Assembly (NCBI GenBank): GCA_025353525.1
Contig: JANXOO010001136.1
Span: 1 to 5,085 of the forward strand
Reading direction: 5' to 3'
From: Schlesneria sp.
Lineage (GTDB): Bacteria > Planctomycetota > Planctomycetia > Planctomycetales > Planctomycetaceae
Length of the DNA stretch: 5,085 nucleotides
Position 1 is the stretch's first letter, and every line of letters starts with the position of its first letter. The position numbers were made by a program, and so were the translations under genes. Positions 1-5,085 of this stretch are shown here, in pieces. The notes below the pieces were generated by a model that saw nothing but the letters and a program-made list of their open reading frames with translations, was not told the origin of the DNA and did no database searches.

Positions 1-1193
1 GTAACCCAGGTCAGATGTGGTCGCCTGAGCAGTCTGTGAACGACGAAAAAGTCGATCGGACCAACACACAGGATCAATATCAACAAAAATCCCATCGCCG
101 TCCACGGCGAGATGCGGTTGACGTGTTCAAACTGTTCCTGAATGGCGTGCAACTGAGTCGACATATCGGTGATTCCGGTGGAGCTCAATTGAGTTCCCCG
201 TGTCGAACTTTTTTCCGTACCATCGGTACCGGGTCCGACTCCGGCTAACTTCGCACAGAATGAAGGAAGTGCTTTCCATTCGCTGAGTGGCGCGGCGGTG
301 AGGTCCATCGCCAGGACAGCAACGGTTCCCCTCCCGTAAGGAGCCCGTACCAGAAACGAATCCGAACGACTGGCCGCAAGGACATCGCCAGTCTCCATTT
401 GCAGGCTCGGTATCGACAGCGTCGACTTGTGCGGCACTCGAATGTTCTTGCCGGAATACGATTCCAGCCCGCCAAACTCGCGGACGACCGCAGTTTGTTC
501 AGCGATTCTGACGGGCATCCAGTCCGACATTGAACGACGTGCAATGGACGGATCGTGACGCAGTGAGATCACCAGCCGACCTCCGCCCAGGACCCATTCG
601 CGAATCGCATCCGATTGTGCAGGAGTGAGAACCGCCCCTCCGGCGAGGACCAACGACGACACACAGTCATAAGCGAGCGGATTTGAAGGAAGCTCGTCTG
701 ATTTCTCGTTGATGATTTTGACTGCTCGACCGGCGGCGGACGGGTCTGATTCAAAACTGAATCCTGATGGTTCGCCCACAACGACGATCAGTCGTGTTGA
801 TGACTTCAAGGGAAGTTGCAGCCAATCGGTTCGACCGGGAATCGCATTCAGCCCCGTTTCGCGTCCAAGTCGAATCCCAACCTGACCGTCCAGAGATCCG
901 ACCTTGATCAGGCCTTCGAGTTGTCGTGCACCGGGTTCGAGCGTCACTTCCGGAGACAAAAAACTGACCTGATTGCCGTCAGGATCGGTCGCCATCAACT
1001 CGAGCTGAATCGGTGACCGGTCGTGAACAGAGACAGGAACGACGACAGGCGTCCAGCGTCCCACGATATATTGCCCGCCCCATCCAATGGAGGGTTTTCC
1101 GGCAACCGTGGGAGCCTGTGCAAGTAACGAATCATTTCCCGACAGGCAAACTGCGATCAGTCCAAAAAGTGCGACAACGATTCCCCTCTGCAA
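1..1193 (-). CDS. Large secreted/membrane protein with GATase-like segment (C-terminal part outside window)
   Basis: An uninterrupted minus-strand frame runs off the window start, giving about 397 residues. Residues 1-25 form a signal peptide: MQR, then the hydrophobic IVVALFGLIAVCLSG, ending near SLLAQA. A beta-rich extracytoplasmic region follows (for example WTPVVVPVSVHDRSPIQLEL). At residues ~181-210 the segment SLVLAGGAVLTPAQSDAIRE, followed by a glycine-rich turn (VLGGGRLVIS), resembles a class I glutamine amidotransferase-like fold without an evident catalytic cysteine. A membrane helix spans about 364-386 and leads into a GPID motif and a basic HRLLRRPHLTWV tail. The same architecture, GPxx plus LxRRxxLTWxT after a helix, is seen in large bacterial membrane proteins of unknown function. 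No in-frame ATG lies near the signal peptide. The TTG at 1193 gives a well-shaped signal peptide but lacks a clear Shine-Dalgarno. The frame stays open upstream, with GTG at 1310 as an alternative start. The function is unknown; a role in envelope regulation is only a guess. Confidence 0.82.
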   Translation of the reverse strand, partial: MQRGIVVALFGLIAVCLSGNDSLLAQAPTVAGKPSIGWGGQYIVGRWTPVVVPVSVHDRSPIQLELMATDPDGNQVSFLSPEVTLEPGARQLEGLIKVGSLDGQVGIRLGRETGLNAIPGRTDWLQLPLKSSTRLIVVVGEPSGFSFESDPSAAGRAVKIINEKSDELPSNPLAYDCVSSLVLAGGAVLTPAQSDAIREWVLGGGRLVISLRHDPSIARRSMSDWMPVRIAEQTAVVREFGGLESYSGKNIRVPHKSTLSIPSLQMETGDVLAASRSDSFLVRAPYGRGTVAVLAMDLTAAPLSEWKALPSFCAKLAGVGPGTDGTEKSSTRGTQLSSTGITDMSTQLHAIQEQFEHVNRISPWTAMGFLLILILCVGPIDFFVVHRLLRRPHLTWV

Positions 1194-1311
1194 GGCGACC
1201 CGCAGTGGAAAATTGACCGGCCGTTCTCCGCATTTGACGAATTGAAATTCGTTCCGTGAGGAGTTCGATTTATGGTTTGAATCAATGGCAGAAGAAGTCA
1301 ATCGAAACACC

Positions 1312-1335
1312 GGATTGATACAGGAGGATTGATAC
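1312..1335. repeat. 10-bp direct repeat GGATTGATAC, 14-bp period
   Basis: GGATTGATAC occurs exactly at 1312-1321 and again at 1326-1335, separated by AGGA. The spacing is somewhat over one helical turn. It lies 120-140 bp upstream of the probable TTG start of the leftward membrane-protein gene, so a regulator-binding site is possible. A chance duplication is equally possible. Confidence 0.4.
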
Positions 1336-1474
1336 CGCACGCGGCCATGAATGAGGCATTCATCGAAAGCCCGTTTCCGCGGATCGCGATGGAACATCAT
1401 TCGGCGCCTGGCATTCCATCGAAAGTTCAGTTTCTGCAAATGTCTCATCCCATGCCGAGCGAAGTATATCAAAG

Positions 1475-1493
1475 GCCGCGAGCCGTTCGCGGC
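1475..1493 (-). terminator. GC-rich hairpin, weak terminator candidate (leftward)
   Basis: GCCGCGA (1475-1481) and TCGCGGC (1487-1493) form a perfect 7-bp stem with a 5-nt loop. On the minus strand the stem is followed by CTTTGATATA, a poor U-rich tail. It could stop leftward transcription, or be a structured part of the leader of the leftward gene. No well-supported gene would need a terminator at this spot, so the call is weak. Confidence 0.22.
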
Positions 1494-1775
1494 AAGCCCC
1501 ATATGATACGCCATGCCTCGCAGAAACGTGAGCGCACCACCGAAATTCTCTGCCCTCGGAATATTTCCGCTCGCGGTCCGTTTTTCCGCCAGCACTTGTT
1601 CCTGAAGTCATCGAATCCTGTTCGACCCGGATGTCGTCATGCCTTAATTCGACCAGACGATTGACGCCTCGGCGGGGTTCGGCCACAATCTTTGCCTGTG
1701 TCGGATCCACAGTTGATCGCATTAAATTGAAACGTTCACTCACATTGCCCTTAGAGTGGTGCGCCGGGAAATTGC

Positions 1776-2594
1776 ATGACCATCACGCGCGATCGGGTTT
1801 CTTCTGCAGTCTCGAACCTTGCTTTGTCCGGCGTCATGCTGCTGATTTTCGGATGTGGGTATGCGGAGTATGAGACGCGACTTGGCGAGTCAAAAAAATA
1901 CTATGCGTACCTGGATCGGATTGAGCAGTCGTTGGCACCCAAATGGTCTCTGACGGGCAATTTGATGGAATTGCGCGTGCCGAAGCAGTTCGCACAGATT
2001 CCTCCGGCACCTCCGGTCAAGACGGAAGACGGCAAGCTTGAACCGGCGGCGATCGATCCGCGCCAGCCCGATTATCTGAATCTTCAGCTCCCGGGCATGT
2101 TCGGCGCGTGGGAGTCACCTTTGCAAATCGCAAAGGGGGGCGGCACAACGGAAACCCGGAAAGGTTACATCTATGCACTAAGTAACTACTGGGAATTTGC
2201 CGGGGAAAATGCGACCGACGCACCGGCATTCGTCGAAACACTCAAGGCACAATTGGCCGAAAACCTGAAAATCGTTCCGGTCGACGATCAGCCTCAGACT
2301 CACCCCAAAGTCATGCCCGCCTATCAACCGCAACTGACCTACAACGTGTGCAACTTCAAAGGAAAAAACATCAACGGAACGAACTACACGTTCGAAGTCT
2401 ATTCACGAAATCAGGGGAGCATCATCGGTGTTCTGGTCGTCGCACTCCCGGAGGGGATCGACATGCAACAGAAGATCAACGAACGAATTCCGATGATGCT
2501 GGAATCGTTCAACTTTACGTCCGCTCCGCCAAAGCCGGGGGCAGGCAATGCGCCCGCAGGTGGCAACCCGGCTGCGAAGAAAGCGAATTTCTAG
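1776..2594 (+). CDS. Conserved hypothetical lipoprotein, planctomycete-type
   Basis: This 272-residue protein starts with a basic N-region (MTITRDR) and a hydrophobic stretch (LALSGVMLLIFG), followed by Cys27. IFGC is an acceptable lipobox, so the mature protein should begin at C27 and be lipid-anchored. The mature start GYAEYETRLGESKKYYAYLD, the following LAPKW and the LRVPKQF block at 66-72 match my recollection of a planctomycete lipoprotein family of unknown function. The body is a mixed alpha/beta domain. Its last ~25 residues are low-complexity and rich in Pro, Gly, Ala and Lys (PPKPGAGNAPAGG). The ATG at 1776 places the signal peptide correctly. The only Shine-Dalgarno-like bases are a weak GGGAA at 1766-1770. 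The gene stands alone, divergent from the left gene and convergent with the right one. No enzymatic motif is seen. Confidence 0.88.
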   Translation: MTITRDRVSSAVSNLALSGVMLLIFGCGYAEYETRLGESKKYYAYLDRIEQSLAPKWSLTGNLMELRVPKQFAQIPPAPPVKTEDGKLEPAAIDPRQPDYLNLQLPGMFGAWESPLQIAKGGGTTETRKGYIYALSNYWEFAGENATDAPAFVETLKAQLAENLKIVPVDDQPQTHPKVMPAYQPQLTYNVCNFKGKNINGTNYTFEVYSRNQGSIIGVLVVALPEGIDMQQKINERIPMMLESFNFTSAPPKPGAGNAPAGGNPAAKKANF

Positions 2595-2597
2595 AAA

Positions 2598-2629
2598 CGA
2601 TTCGAGAGATCAGGCGGCGTCTCGAGTCG
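2598..2629 (+). terminator. Hairpin at convergent gene junction, possible terminator without U-tract
   Basis: CGATTCGAGA (2598-2607) pairs with TCTCGAGTCG (2620-2629): ten base pairs including one G-U in plus-strand RNA, with a 12-nt loop. It starts four bases after the lipoprotein stop and overlaps the last codons of the opposite gene. In minus-strand RNA the wobble becomes an A-C mismatch, so it favours plus-strand transcripts. No U-tract follows, so intrinsic termination is uncertain; it may instead protect mRNA 3' ends. Confidence 0.33.
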
Positions 2630-3539
2630 GACTATTGTCGATGTGATCGCGGCGCGAGGCCGAATTTTGCCTGCGCCCGGTTCGGTACGTCAACTCGAGT
2701 TCATCGAGCGACAATCCCATGTGATGTATTTCCTCGGCCAGATGATCGATCCGCCAGGAAACTTCTGCAACGGTTTGTTCCATACCGCTCGAAATCAGTG
2801 TGACGACTCCGAGGAACAGCAGCATTTGACCAACGGCAGCGGCCAGACAGCCCGTCGGCAGATAGTTCGCAGGTCCACCGAAATAGCTCCACATCACCAT
2901 CACGGTTCCGCACGTCAGCAAACCAACTCCGCCGTAGGCACATAGATTTCCAGCCATCACCGTCCAGCTTGCGCGACCTGGAACTCGGTTCGGTGGTACT
3001 TCAAACGATGAGTGCTGGTGATCCAGTGGCAGATTTCGATCAGGGGACTCATTCCGGTTTTGCAGTGGCACTGTCGCGACCACGGCGGGCGAGACAGCTT
3101 CGGTCAATCGACTGGACTTTTTACGGCGTTCCTGGGGTTTCGAGTCCGATTCAATGCTGCGTTCCGGTTCTGGACGAGCGGCGAAAGGCAACGGAGGCTT
3201 TGAAATCGCGGCCGATAAAAACGCCGATGAAGGGGCCGGAGTATGTGACTGATCGAACCGTATATCAGCACGTTTCAAACCGGCATCAATCGGCCCGGGT
3301 TCCTGAAGCGAAGCACCCGATGAAGTTGCCGGGGCCGGATCGAGCAGATTTTGTGAGGACCAGCGTGCCAGCAATTCTCGCGCGTCGCGTTCCGTTTCGA
3401 TCGAGCGTGGGCCAATTGCGAGACGCGGCAGGGCCGCAGCTGCAATTCCCAACTCAGATTGGCAACGGGCGCACAGCATGCGGCGGTTGTCGGTGGACAA
3501 CTCGGCCGCAACATCGGCCCGGCACGACGAGCACCACAT
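2610..3539 (-). CDS. Zinc-ribbon protein with two C-terminal membrane helices
   Basis: This 309-residue protein opens with MWCSSC and, after a short spacer, CARC. Cys3, Cys6, Cys23 and Cys26 form a CxxC-16-CxxC zinc ribbon that should be cytoplasmic. Residues ~65-185 are a proline- and serine-rich, probably disordered linker with a basic patch (ERRKKSSR, 137-144). Two hydrophobic helices follow at ~192-218 and ~228-250, in hairpin topology that returns the chain to the cytoplasm. The C-terminal part (255-285: VAEVSWRIDHLAEEIHHMGL) is an amphipathic, possibly coiled-coil helix. I recall this ribbon-linker-two-helix-coil layout as a planctomycete conserved family with no known function. The ATG at 3539 is supported by AGGA seven bases upstream and by the ribbon at the very N-terminus. 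Three bases separate this ATG from the TGA of a small upstream frame, so coupling is likely. It converges with the lipoprotein gene. Confidence 0.87.
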   Translation of the reverse strand: MWCSSCRADVAAELSTDNRRMLCARCQSELGIAAAALPRLAIGPRSIETERDARELLARWSSQNLLDPAPATSSGASLQEPGPIDAGLKRADIRFDQSHTPAPSSAFLSAAISKPPLPFAARPEPERSIESDSKPQERRKKSSRLTEAVSPAVVATVPLQNRNESPDRNLPLDHQHSSFEVPPNRVPGRASWTVMAGNLCAYGGVGLLTCGTVMVMWSYFGGPANYLPTGCLAAAVGQMLLFLGVVTLISSGMEQTVAEVSWRIDHLAEEIHHMGLSLDELELTYRTGRRQNSASRRDHIDNSPTRDAA

Positions 3540-3542
3540 CGG

Positions 3543-3877
3543 TCAATCCTGTAACAAAGCATCGACGGCGAGTTGAAGAAAACGCTCAAAACCCGCGCGG
3601 AGGCTATCCCGAGACCCCGTTTCGTGCAATACCGGGTTGAGAGTAATCATGGCGACCAGAAACACACTTGCACCGGGAAACGACCGACCCGGATCATCGC
3701 AGACCCAGCAGTATTACCACGCGAGCCGGGGAAATTGCGCCACGGATGCAATTCCACCCGGCGACGGCAGCTCTGCAACCGCCATTTCGACGACGCGGCC
3801 GACGTGGTCGATACCGGCAACCGGGTGGACCATGTAGAATTTGGCGGGCTCGATATCGTGCAGAATTGGTCTGGAGT
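3543..3877 (-). pseudogene. Coding-like frame interrupted by an in-frame TAA; unrecognised
   Basis: On the minus strand a frame with G/C-rich third positions and a protein-like hydrophobic pattern runs from about 3877 to TGA at 3543-3545. A single TAA at 3714-3716 breaks it. The left-hand piece reads HDIEPAKFYMVHPVAGIDHV and continues to VAQFPRLAW before the stop. The right-hand piece reads CDDPGRSFPGASVFLVAMIT and continues to ERFLQLAVDALLQD. Coding quality is similar on both sides of the TAA, which suggests one ancestral or mis-sequenced gene. No good start is seen upstream, where the frame would collide with the yjbQ promoter region. Alternatively only the tail is translated, from ATG 3650 or GTG 3665 as a 35-40-residue peptide, coupled to the zinc-ribbon gene by TGA-CCG-ATG. 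I do not recognise the family. An overlapping plus-strand frame (3649-3837) looks less coding-like. Confidence 0.4.
3547..3550 (-). promoter_or_regulatory. Shine-Dalgarno AGGA of the zinc-ribbon gene
   Basis: AGGA on the minus strand lies seven bases before the ATG at 3539 and inside the last codons (CAG GAT TGA) of the upstream small frame. Ribosomes finishing that frame would be placed directly at this start. Confidence 0.55.
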
Positions 3878-3940
3878 GACATCGACGCCGGGTCAATGAT
3901 CGCGATGAACCGACATCGATTGAATTGGCGGCAATAGAGA

Positions 3941-4393
3941 ATGACAACCATGAACTGGCATCAAACACGATTGATACTTCCTGCTTATCGCCGCGGCTTT
4001 CATCTGATAACGCAACACGTTCTTCAGGCAATCCCGGAACTGACCGAGTTCGAGGTTGGGCTACTTCATGTCTTTATCCAGCACACGTCGGCATCGTTGT
4101 CGATCAATGAAAATGCAGACCCCGATGTTCCGCGCGACCTCGAAGCGTCATTCAATGCGATCGCTCCGGAAGATTTTCCATATACTCACACGTGCGAGGG
4201 GCCGGATGACATGCCCGCTCATGTGAAGTCGGCCATGCTGGGCAACTCGGTAACGGTTCCAATCAGCGGCGGGAAATTGTGCCTGGGCACATGGCAAGGG
4301 ATTTACCTTTGCGAACACCGGAACAGGGGGGGCCAGCGTTCGCTCGTACTGACCATCAACGGTGAACGGGTTTCTCAAAACCCGAGTCGATGA
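3941..4393 (+). CDS. yjbQ: YjbQ/UPF0047 family protein (putative secondary thiamine-phosphate synthase)
   Basis: This complete 150-residue protein has the family hallmarks in order: RGFHLIT (18-24), LLHVFIQHTSASLSINEN (41-58) with the conserved histidines H43 and H48, DP.V..DLE (60-68), YTH with H83, DDMPAHVKSAMLG (89-101), VPISGGKLCLGTWQGIYLCE (106-125) and HRNRGGQR. The family forms a compact beta-barrel-like trimer with a metal-binding site made by the conserved histidines. E. coli YjbQ has weak thiamine-phosphate synthase activity when overexpressed; the true physiological substrate is unknown. The usual family length is ~135-140, so this is full length with about ten extra C-terminal residues (VSQNPSR). 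ATG 3941 and ATG 3950 are both possible starts. The second puts the protein at MNWHQTR, closest to the family N-terminus (E. coli MWYQKT). Neither has a strong Shine-Dalgarno. The gene is monocistronic, divergent from the zinc-ribbon unit. Confidence 0.93.
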   Translation: MTTMNWHQTRLILPAYRRGFHLITQHVLQAIPELTEFEVGLLHVFIQHTSASLSINENADPDVPRDLEASFNAIAPEDFPYTHTCEGPDDMPAHVKSAMLGNSVTVPISGGKLCLGTWQGIYLCEHRNRGGQRSLVLTINGERVSQNPSR

Positions 4394-4486
4394 GTCTAAG
4401 GACCGGCGCATCATCTACTGTCGGAACCATTTTGGCTGAATCGGACCGAATCGCTCGGCGTTATGCGGCAGAGAAATGCGAAGATG

Positions 4487-4515
4487 TTTTACCACAGAGC
4501 CACAGAGGCACAGAG
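4487..4515 (+). repeat. CACAGAG tandem repeat, copy 1
   Basis: TTTTAC is followed by three exact-length 8-mers: CCACAGAG (4492-4499), CCACAGAG (4500-4507) and GCACAGAG (4508-4515). Similar ACCACAGAGRCACAGAG strings are recalled as dispersed intergenic elements in planctomycetes and some other phyla, of unknown function. This copy is inverted relative to the other two. Confidence 0.75.
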
Positions 4516-4606
4516 AATGAAAGGAGAAGAGGCGCGTTGCGATGACGCTCCGAGAGACTGACCGGGGTTTCTCGTTTCTTCGTTCGTGCATGGCATTTGT
4601 TGGGGA

Positions 4607-4650
4607 GTCGTTTTTTTCTGTCTTGTCTTCTCTGTGCCTTGTGATTCACT
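4607..4650 (-). repeat. CACAGAG-type repeat, copy 2 (degenerate)
   Basis: Read on the minus strand it gives GAATCACAAGGCACAGAG followed by AAGACAAGACAG and a run of A. It shares the flank (AAGACAAG and the A-rich tract) and the GTGAAYCACA side with copy 3, so the two are diverged direct repeats. It lacks one internal 8-mer unit. Confidence 0.55.
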
Positions 4651-4743
4651 CTTTAATTCGTGGGCTTTGTGTTGGAGTGGGCGTTTGTTTCGGGATCAAG
4701 AATTCGTAATTGGTCTTTGTCATGTGGCCAGACGCAGCGACGT

Positions 4744-4771
4744 GGCGGCTCGGTCGGAGCCTCGCCCTCCC
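4744..4771. repeat. GC-rich hairpin repeat GGCTCGGTCGGAGCC
   Basis: GGCTC (4747-4751) and GAGCC (4757-4761) form a stem with a GGTCG loop. The outer GGCG (4744-4747) can instead pair with CGCC (4763-4766) in an extended, bulged stem. The string GCTCGGNNGGAGCCTCGCCC matches my recollection of a dispersed palindromic intergenic element in planctomycete genomes. It lies between repeat copies 2 and 3. Confidence 0.5.
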
Positions 4772-4790
4772 ATAATGCGGATTCGCCTTT

Positions 4791-4831
4791 TCTTGCTTGT
4801 CTTCACTGTGTCTCTGTGTCACTGTGGTTCA
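4791..4831 (-). repeat. CACAGAG-type repeat, copy 3
   Basis: On the minus strand GTGAA is followed by the 8-mers CCACAGTG (4827-4820), ACACAGAG (4819-4812) and ACACAGTG (4811-4804), then AAGACAAGCAAGAAAAGG. It is inverted relative to copy 1, about 290 bp away, so the two could pair across the intervening sequence. It overlaps the end of the minus-strand leader-like frame that stops at 4829. Confidence 0.7.
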
Positions 4832-4913
4832 CTTCCTCTTTCGACGATTCGCCCTGGAGAAATCCACTGGCATGTCAGCAACTTGCGACAATTGTTTATG
4901 CGCCGATCCTAAA

Positions 4914-5085
4914 CGCATCACTCGAGGCCAAGGCGACTGGCTAAGTCTTTCCTCGTACGAAACTTTCATTCGCTACATTCCTCCGGCTTTTGCTGGCGCA
5001 CCCTGTCTCCTGTTTTACCATACATGGGGAAATCTGAACTGCAAAGTACGACAGTGTCGCGAGGCATCCGATAGCGGCGCATCGG
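4914..5085 (-). mobile_element. Fragment resembling group II intron leader, truncated
   Basis: On the minus strand AAGCCGGAGGAATG (from 4989) leads into ATGAAAGTTTCGTACGAGG at 4969, then CTTAGCCAGTCGCCTTGGCC and CGAGTGATGCG down to about 4914. I recall this series as the conserved segment ahead of group II intron reverse transcriptase genes, often translated as MKVSYEEDLANHFGL. Here one extra A after GAGGAA shifts the frame, so the readable peptide becomes MKVSYEERLSQSPWP, a 46-codon frame ending at 4829 with GGAGG ten bases before its ATG. Downstream of 4914 the resemblance stops and no reverse transcriptase follows, so this is a truncated remnant. How far it extends to the right (intron domain I) cannot be judged. 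The identification is from memory; another mobile element with the same leader is possible. Confidence 0.42.

Larger units (their letters stand above)
1194..1775. other. Divergent intergenic region, no convincing gene
   Basis: About 580 bp separate the divergent starts of the membrane protein and the lipoprotein. Open frames exist on both strands here, notably a GTG-started minus frame at 1743-1360 preceded by AAGGG. Their third codon positions are only about half G/C and their products are arginine-rich and unrecognisable, so I do not call them genes. The region contains a 10-bp direct repeat (1312-1335) and a 7-bp-stem hairpin (1475-1493). It presumably carries promoters for both flanking genes, but I see no strong -10/-35 pair. 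The best candidate is TTGAAA at 1727-1732, which lacks a good -10. Confidence 0.5.
4394..5085. other. Repeat-rich region without ordinary genes
   Basis: After the yjbQ stop no frame looks coding. Predicted peptides are short and dominated by translations of the CACAGAG repeats (strings such as SLCHCGSLPL). From about 4487 to 4850 the plus strand becomes T/G-rich and loses codon-like periodicity. The stretch contains three CACAGAG repeat copies, a GC-rich hairpin repeat and a group II intron-like leader fragment, each listed separately. Positions 4394-4486 hold nothing I can name; I see no clear terminator for yjbQ. Confidence 0.6.

Noticed and set aside
245..781. Two minus-strand ATG frames (245-544 and 569-781)
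   Set aside because: They lie in other frames of the uninterrupted 1-1193 minus-strand gene, which has the signal peptide, the coherent domains and the membrane helix.
1329..1664. 111-codon plus-strand frame beginning just after GGAGG
   Set aside because: GGAGG is one base from the TTG, too close, and 19 bases from the first ATG, too far. The peptide is low-quality and overlaps the opposite open frame.
1360..1743. 127-codon minus-strand frame with GTG start and AAGGG four bases upstream
   Set aside because: Third positions are about half G/C, the product is Arg/Cys-rich with no recognisable domain, and it contains a strong internal hairpin. It is probably a chance open frame in the divergent intergenic region.
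1727..1756. TTGAAA as a -35 box for the lipoprotein gene
   Set aside because: The bases at -10 spacing (TTAGAG) are a poor match to TATAAT.
2348..3640. Several plus-strand frames opposite or beside the zinc-ribbon and lipoprotein genes
   Set aside because: They are shadows of the two well-supported genes, with arginine-rich products and no motifs.
4492..4515. Tandem CACAGAG units as a possible CRISPR array
   Set aside because: The units are 8 bp with no spacers, and there is no leader or cas gene.
4461..4944. Small frames on both strands with Cys/Leu/Val-rich peptides
   Set aside because: They are translations of CACAGAG/CTCTGTG repeats, a known source of spurious proteins.

Overview
The window most likely comes from a planctomycete-type bacterium of moderately high GC. 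This rests on three kinds of evidence: a lipoprotein and a zinc-ribbon membrane protein that look like planctomycete families, long poorly coding intergenic stretches, and the CACAGAG-type and GGCTCGGTCGGAGCC-type intergenic repeats common in such genomes. The assignment comes from recalled family resemblance, not from a search.

Layout, left to right. (1) Positions 1-1193, minus strand: the N-terminal ~397 residues of a large secreted/membrane protein, cut off by the window start. It has a signal peptide, an extracytoplasmic region with a glutamine-amidotransferase-like segment, and a membrane helix followed by a GPID motif. It has no usable ATG and probably starts at TTG. (2) Positions 1194-1775: a ~580-bp divergent intergenic region with a short direct repeat, one GC-rich hairpin and no convincing gene. 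(3) Positions 1776-2594, plus strand: a 272-aa lipoprotein. (4) Positions 2610-3539, minus strand: a 309-aa protein with an N-terminal zinc ribbon and two membrane helices, convergent with the lipoprotein across a 15-bp gap that overlaps a hairpin. (5) Positions 3543-3877, minus strand: a coding-like frame broken by one in-frame TAA. It ends three bases before the zinc-ribbon gene and in the same frame. (6) Positions 3941-4393, plus strand: a complete YjbQ/UPF0047 family gene. (7) Positions 4394-5085: no ordinary gene. This stretch holds three CACAGAG repeat copies in two orientations, a GC-rich hairpin repeat, and on the minus strand a short segment resembling the conserved leader that precedes group II intron reverse transcriptases.

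The genes do not form one obvious pathway. They sit in alternating orientations and look like independent transcription units, except that the small frame ending at 3543 is probably co-transcribed and translationally coupled with the zinc-ribbon gene. No complete new system is visible. The observations most worth following up are the interrupted frame upstream of the zinc-ribbon gene and the repeat and intron-remnant cluster at the right end.
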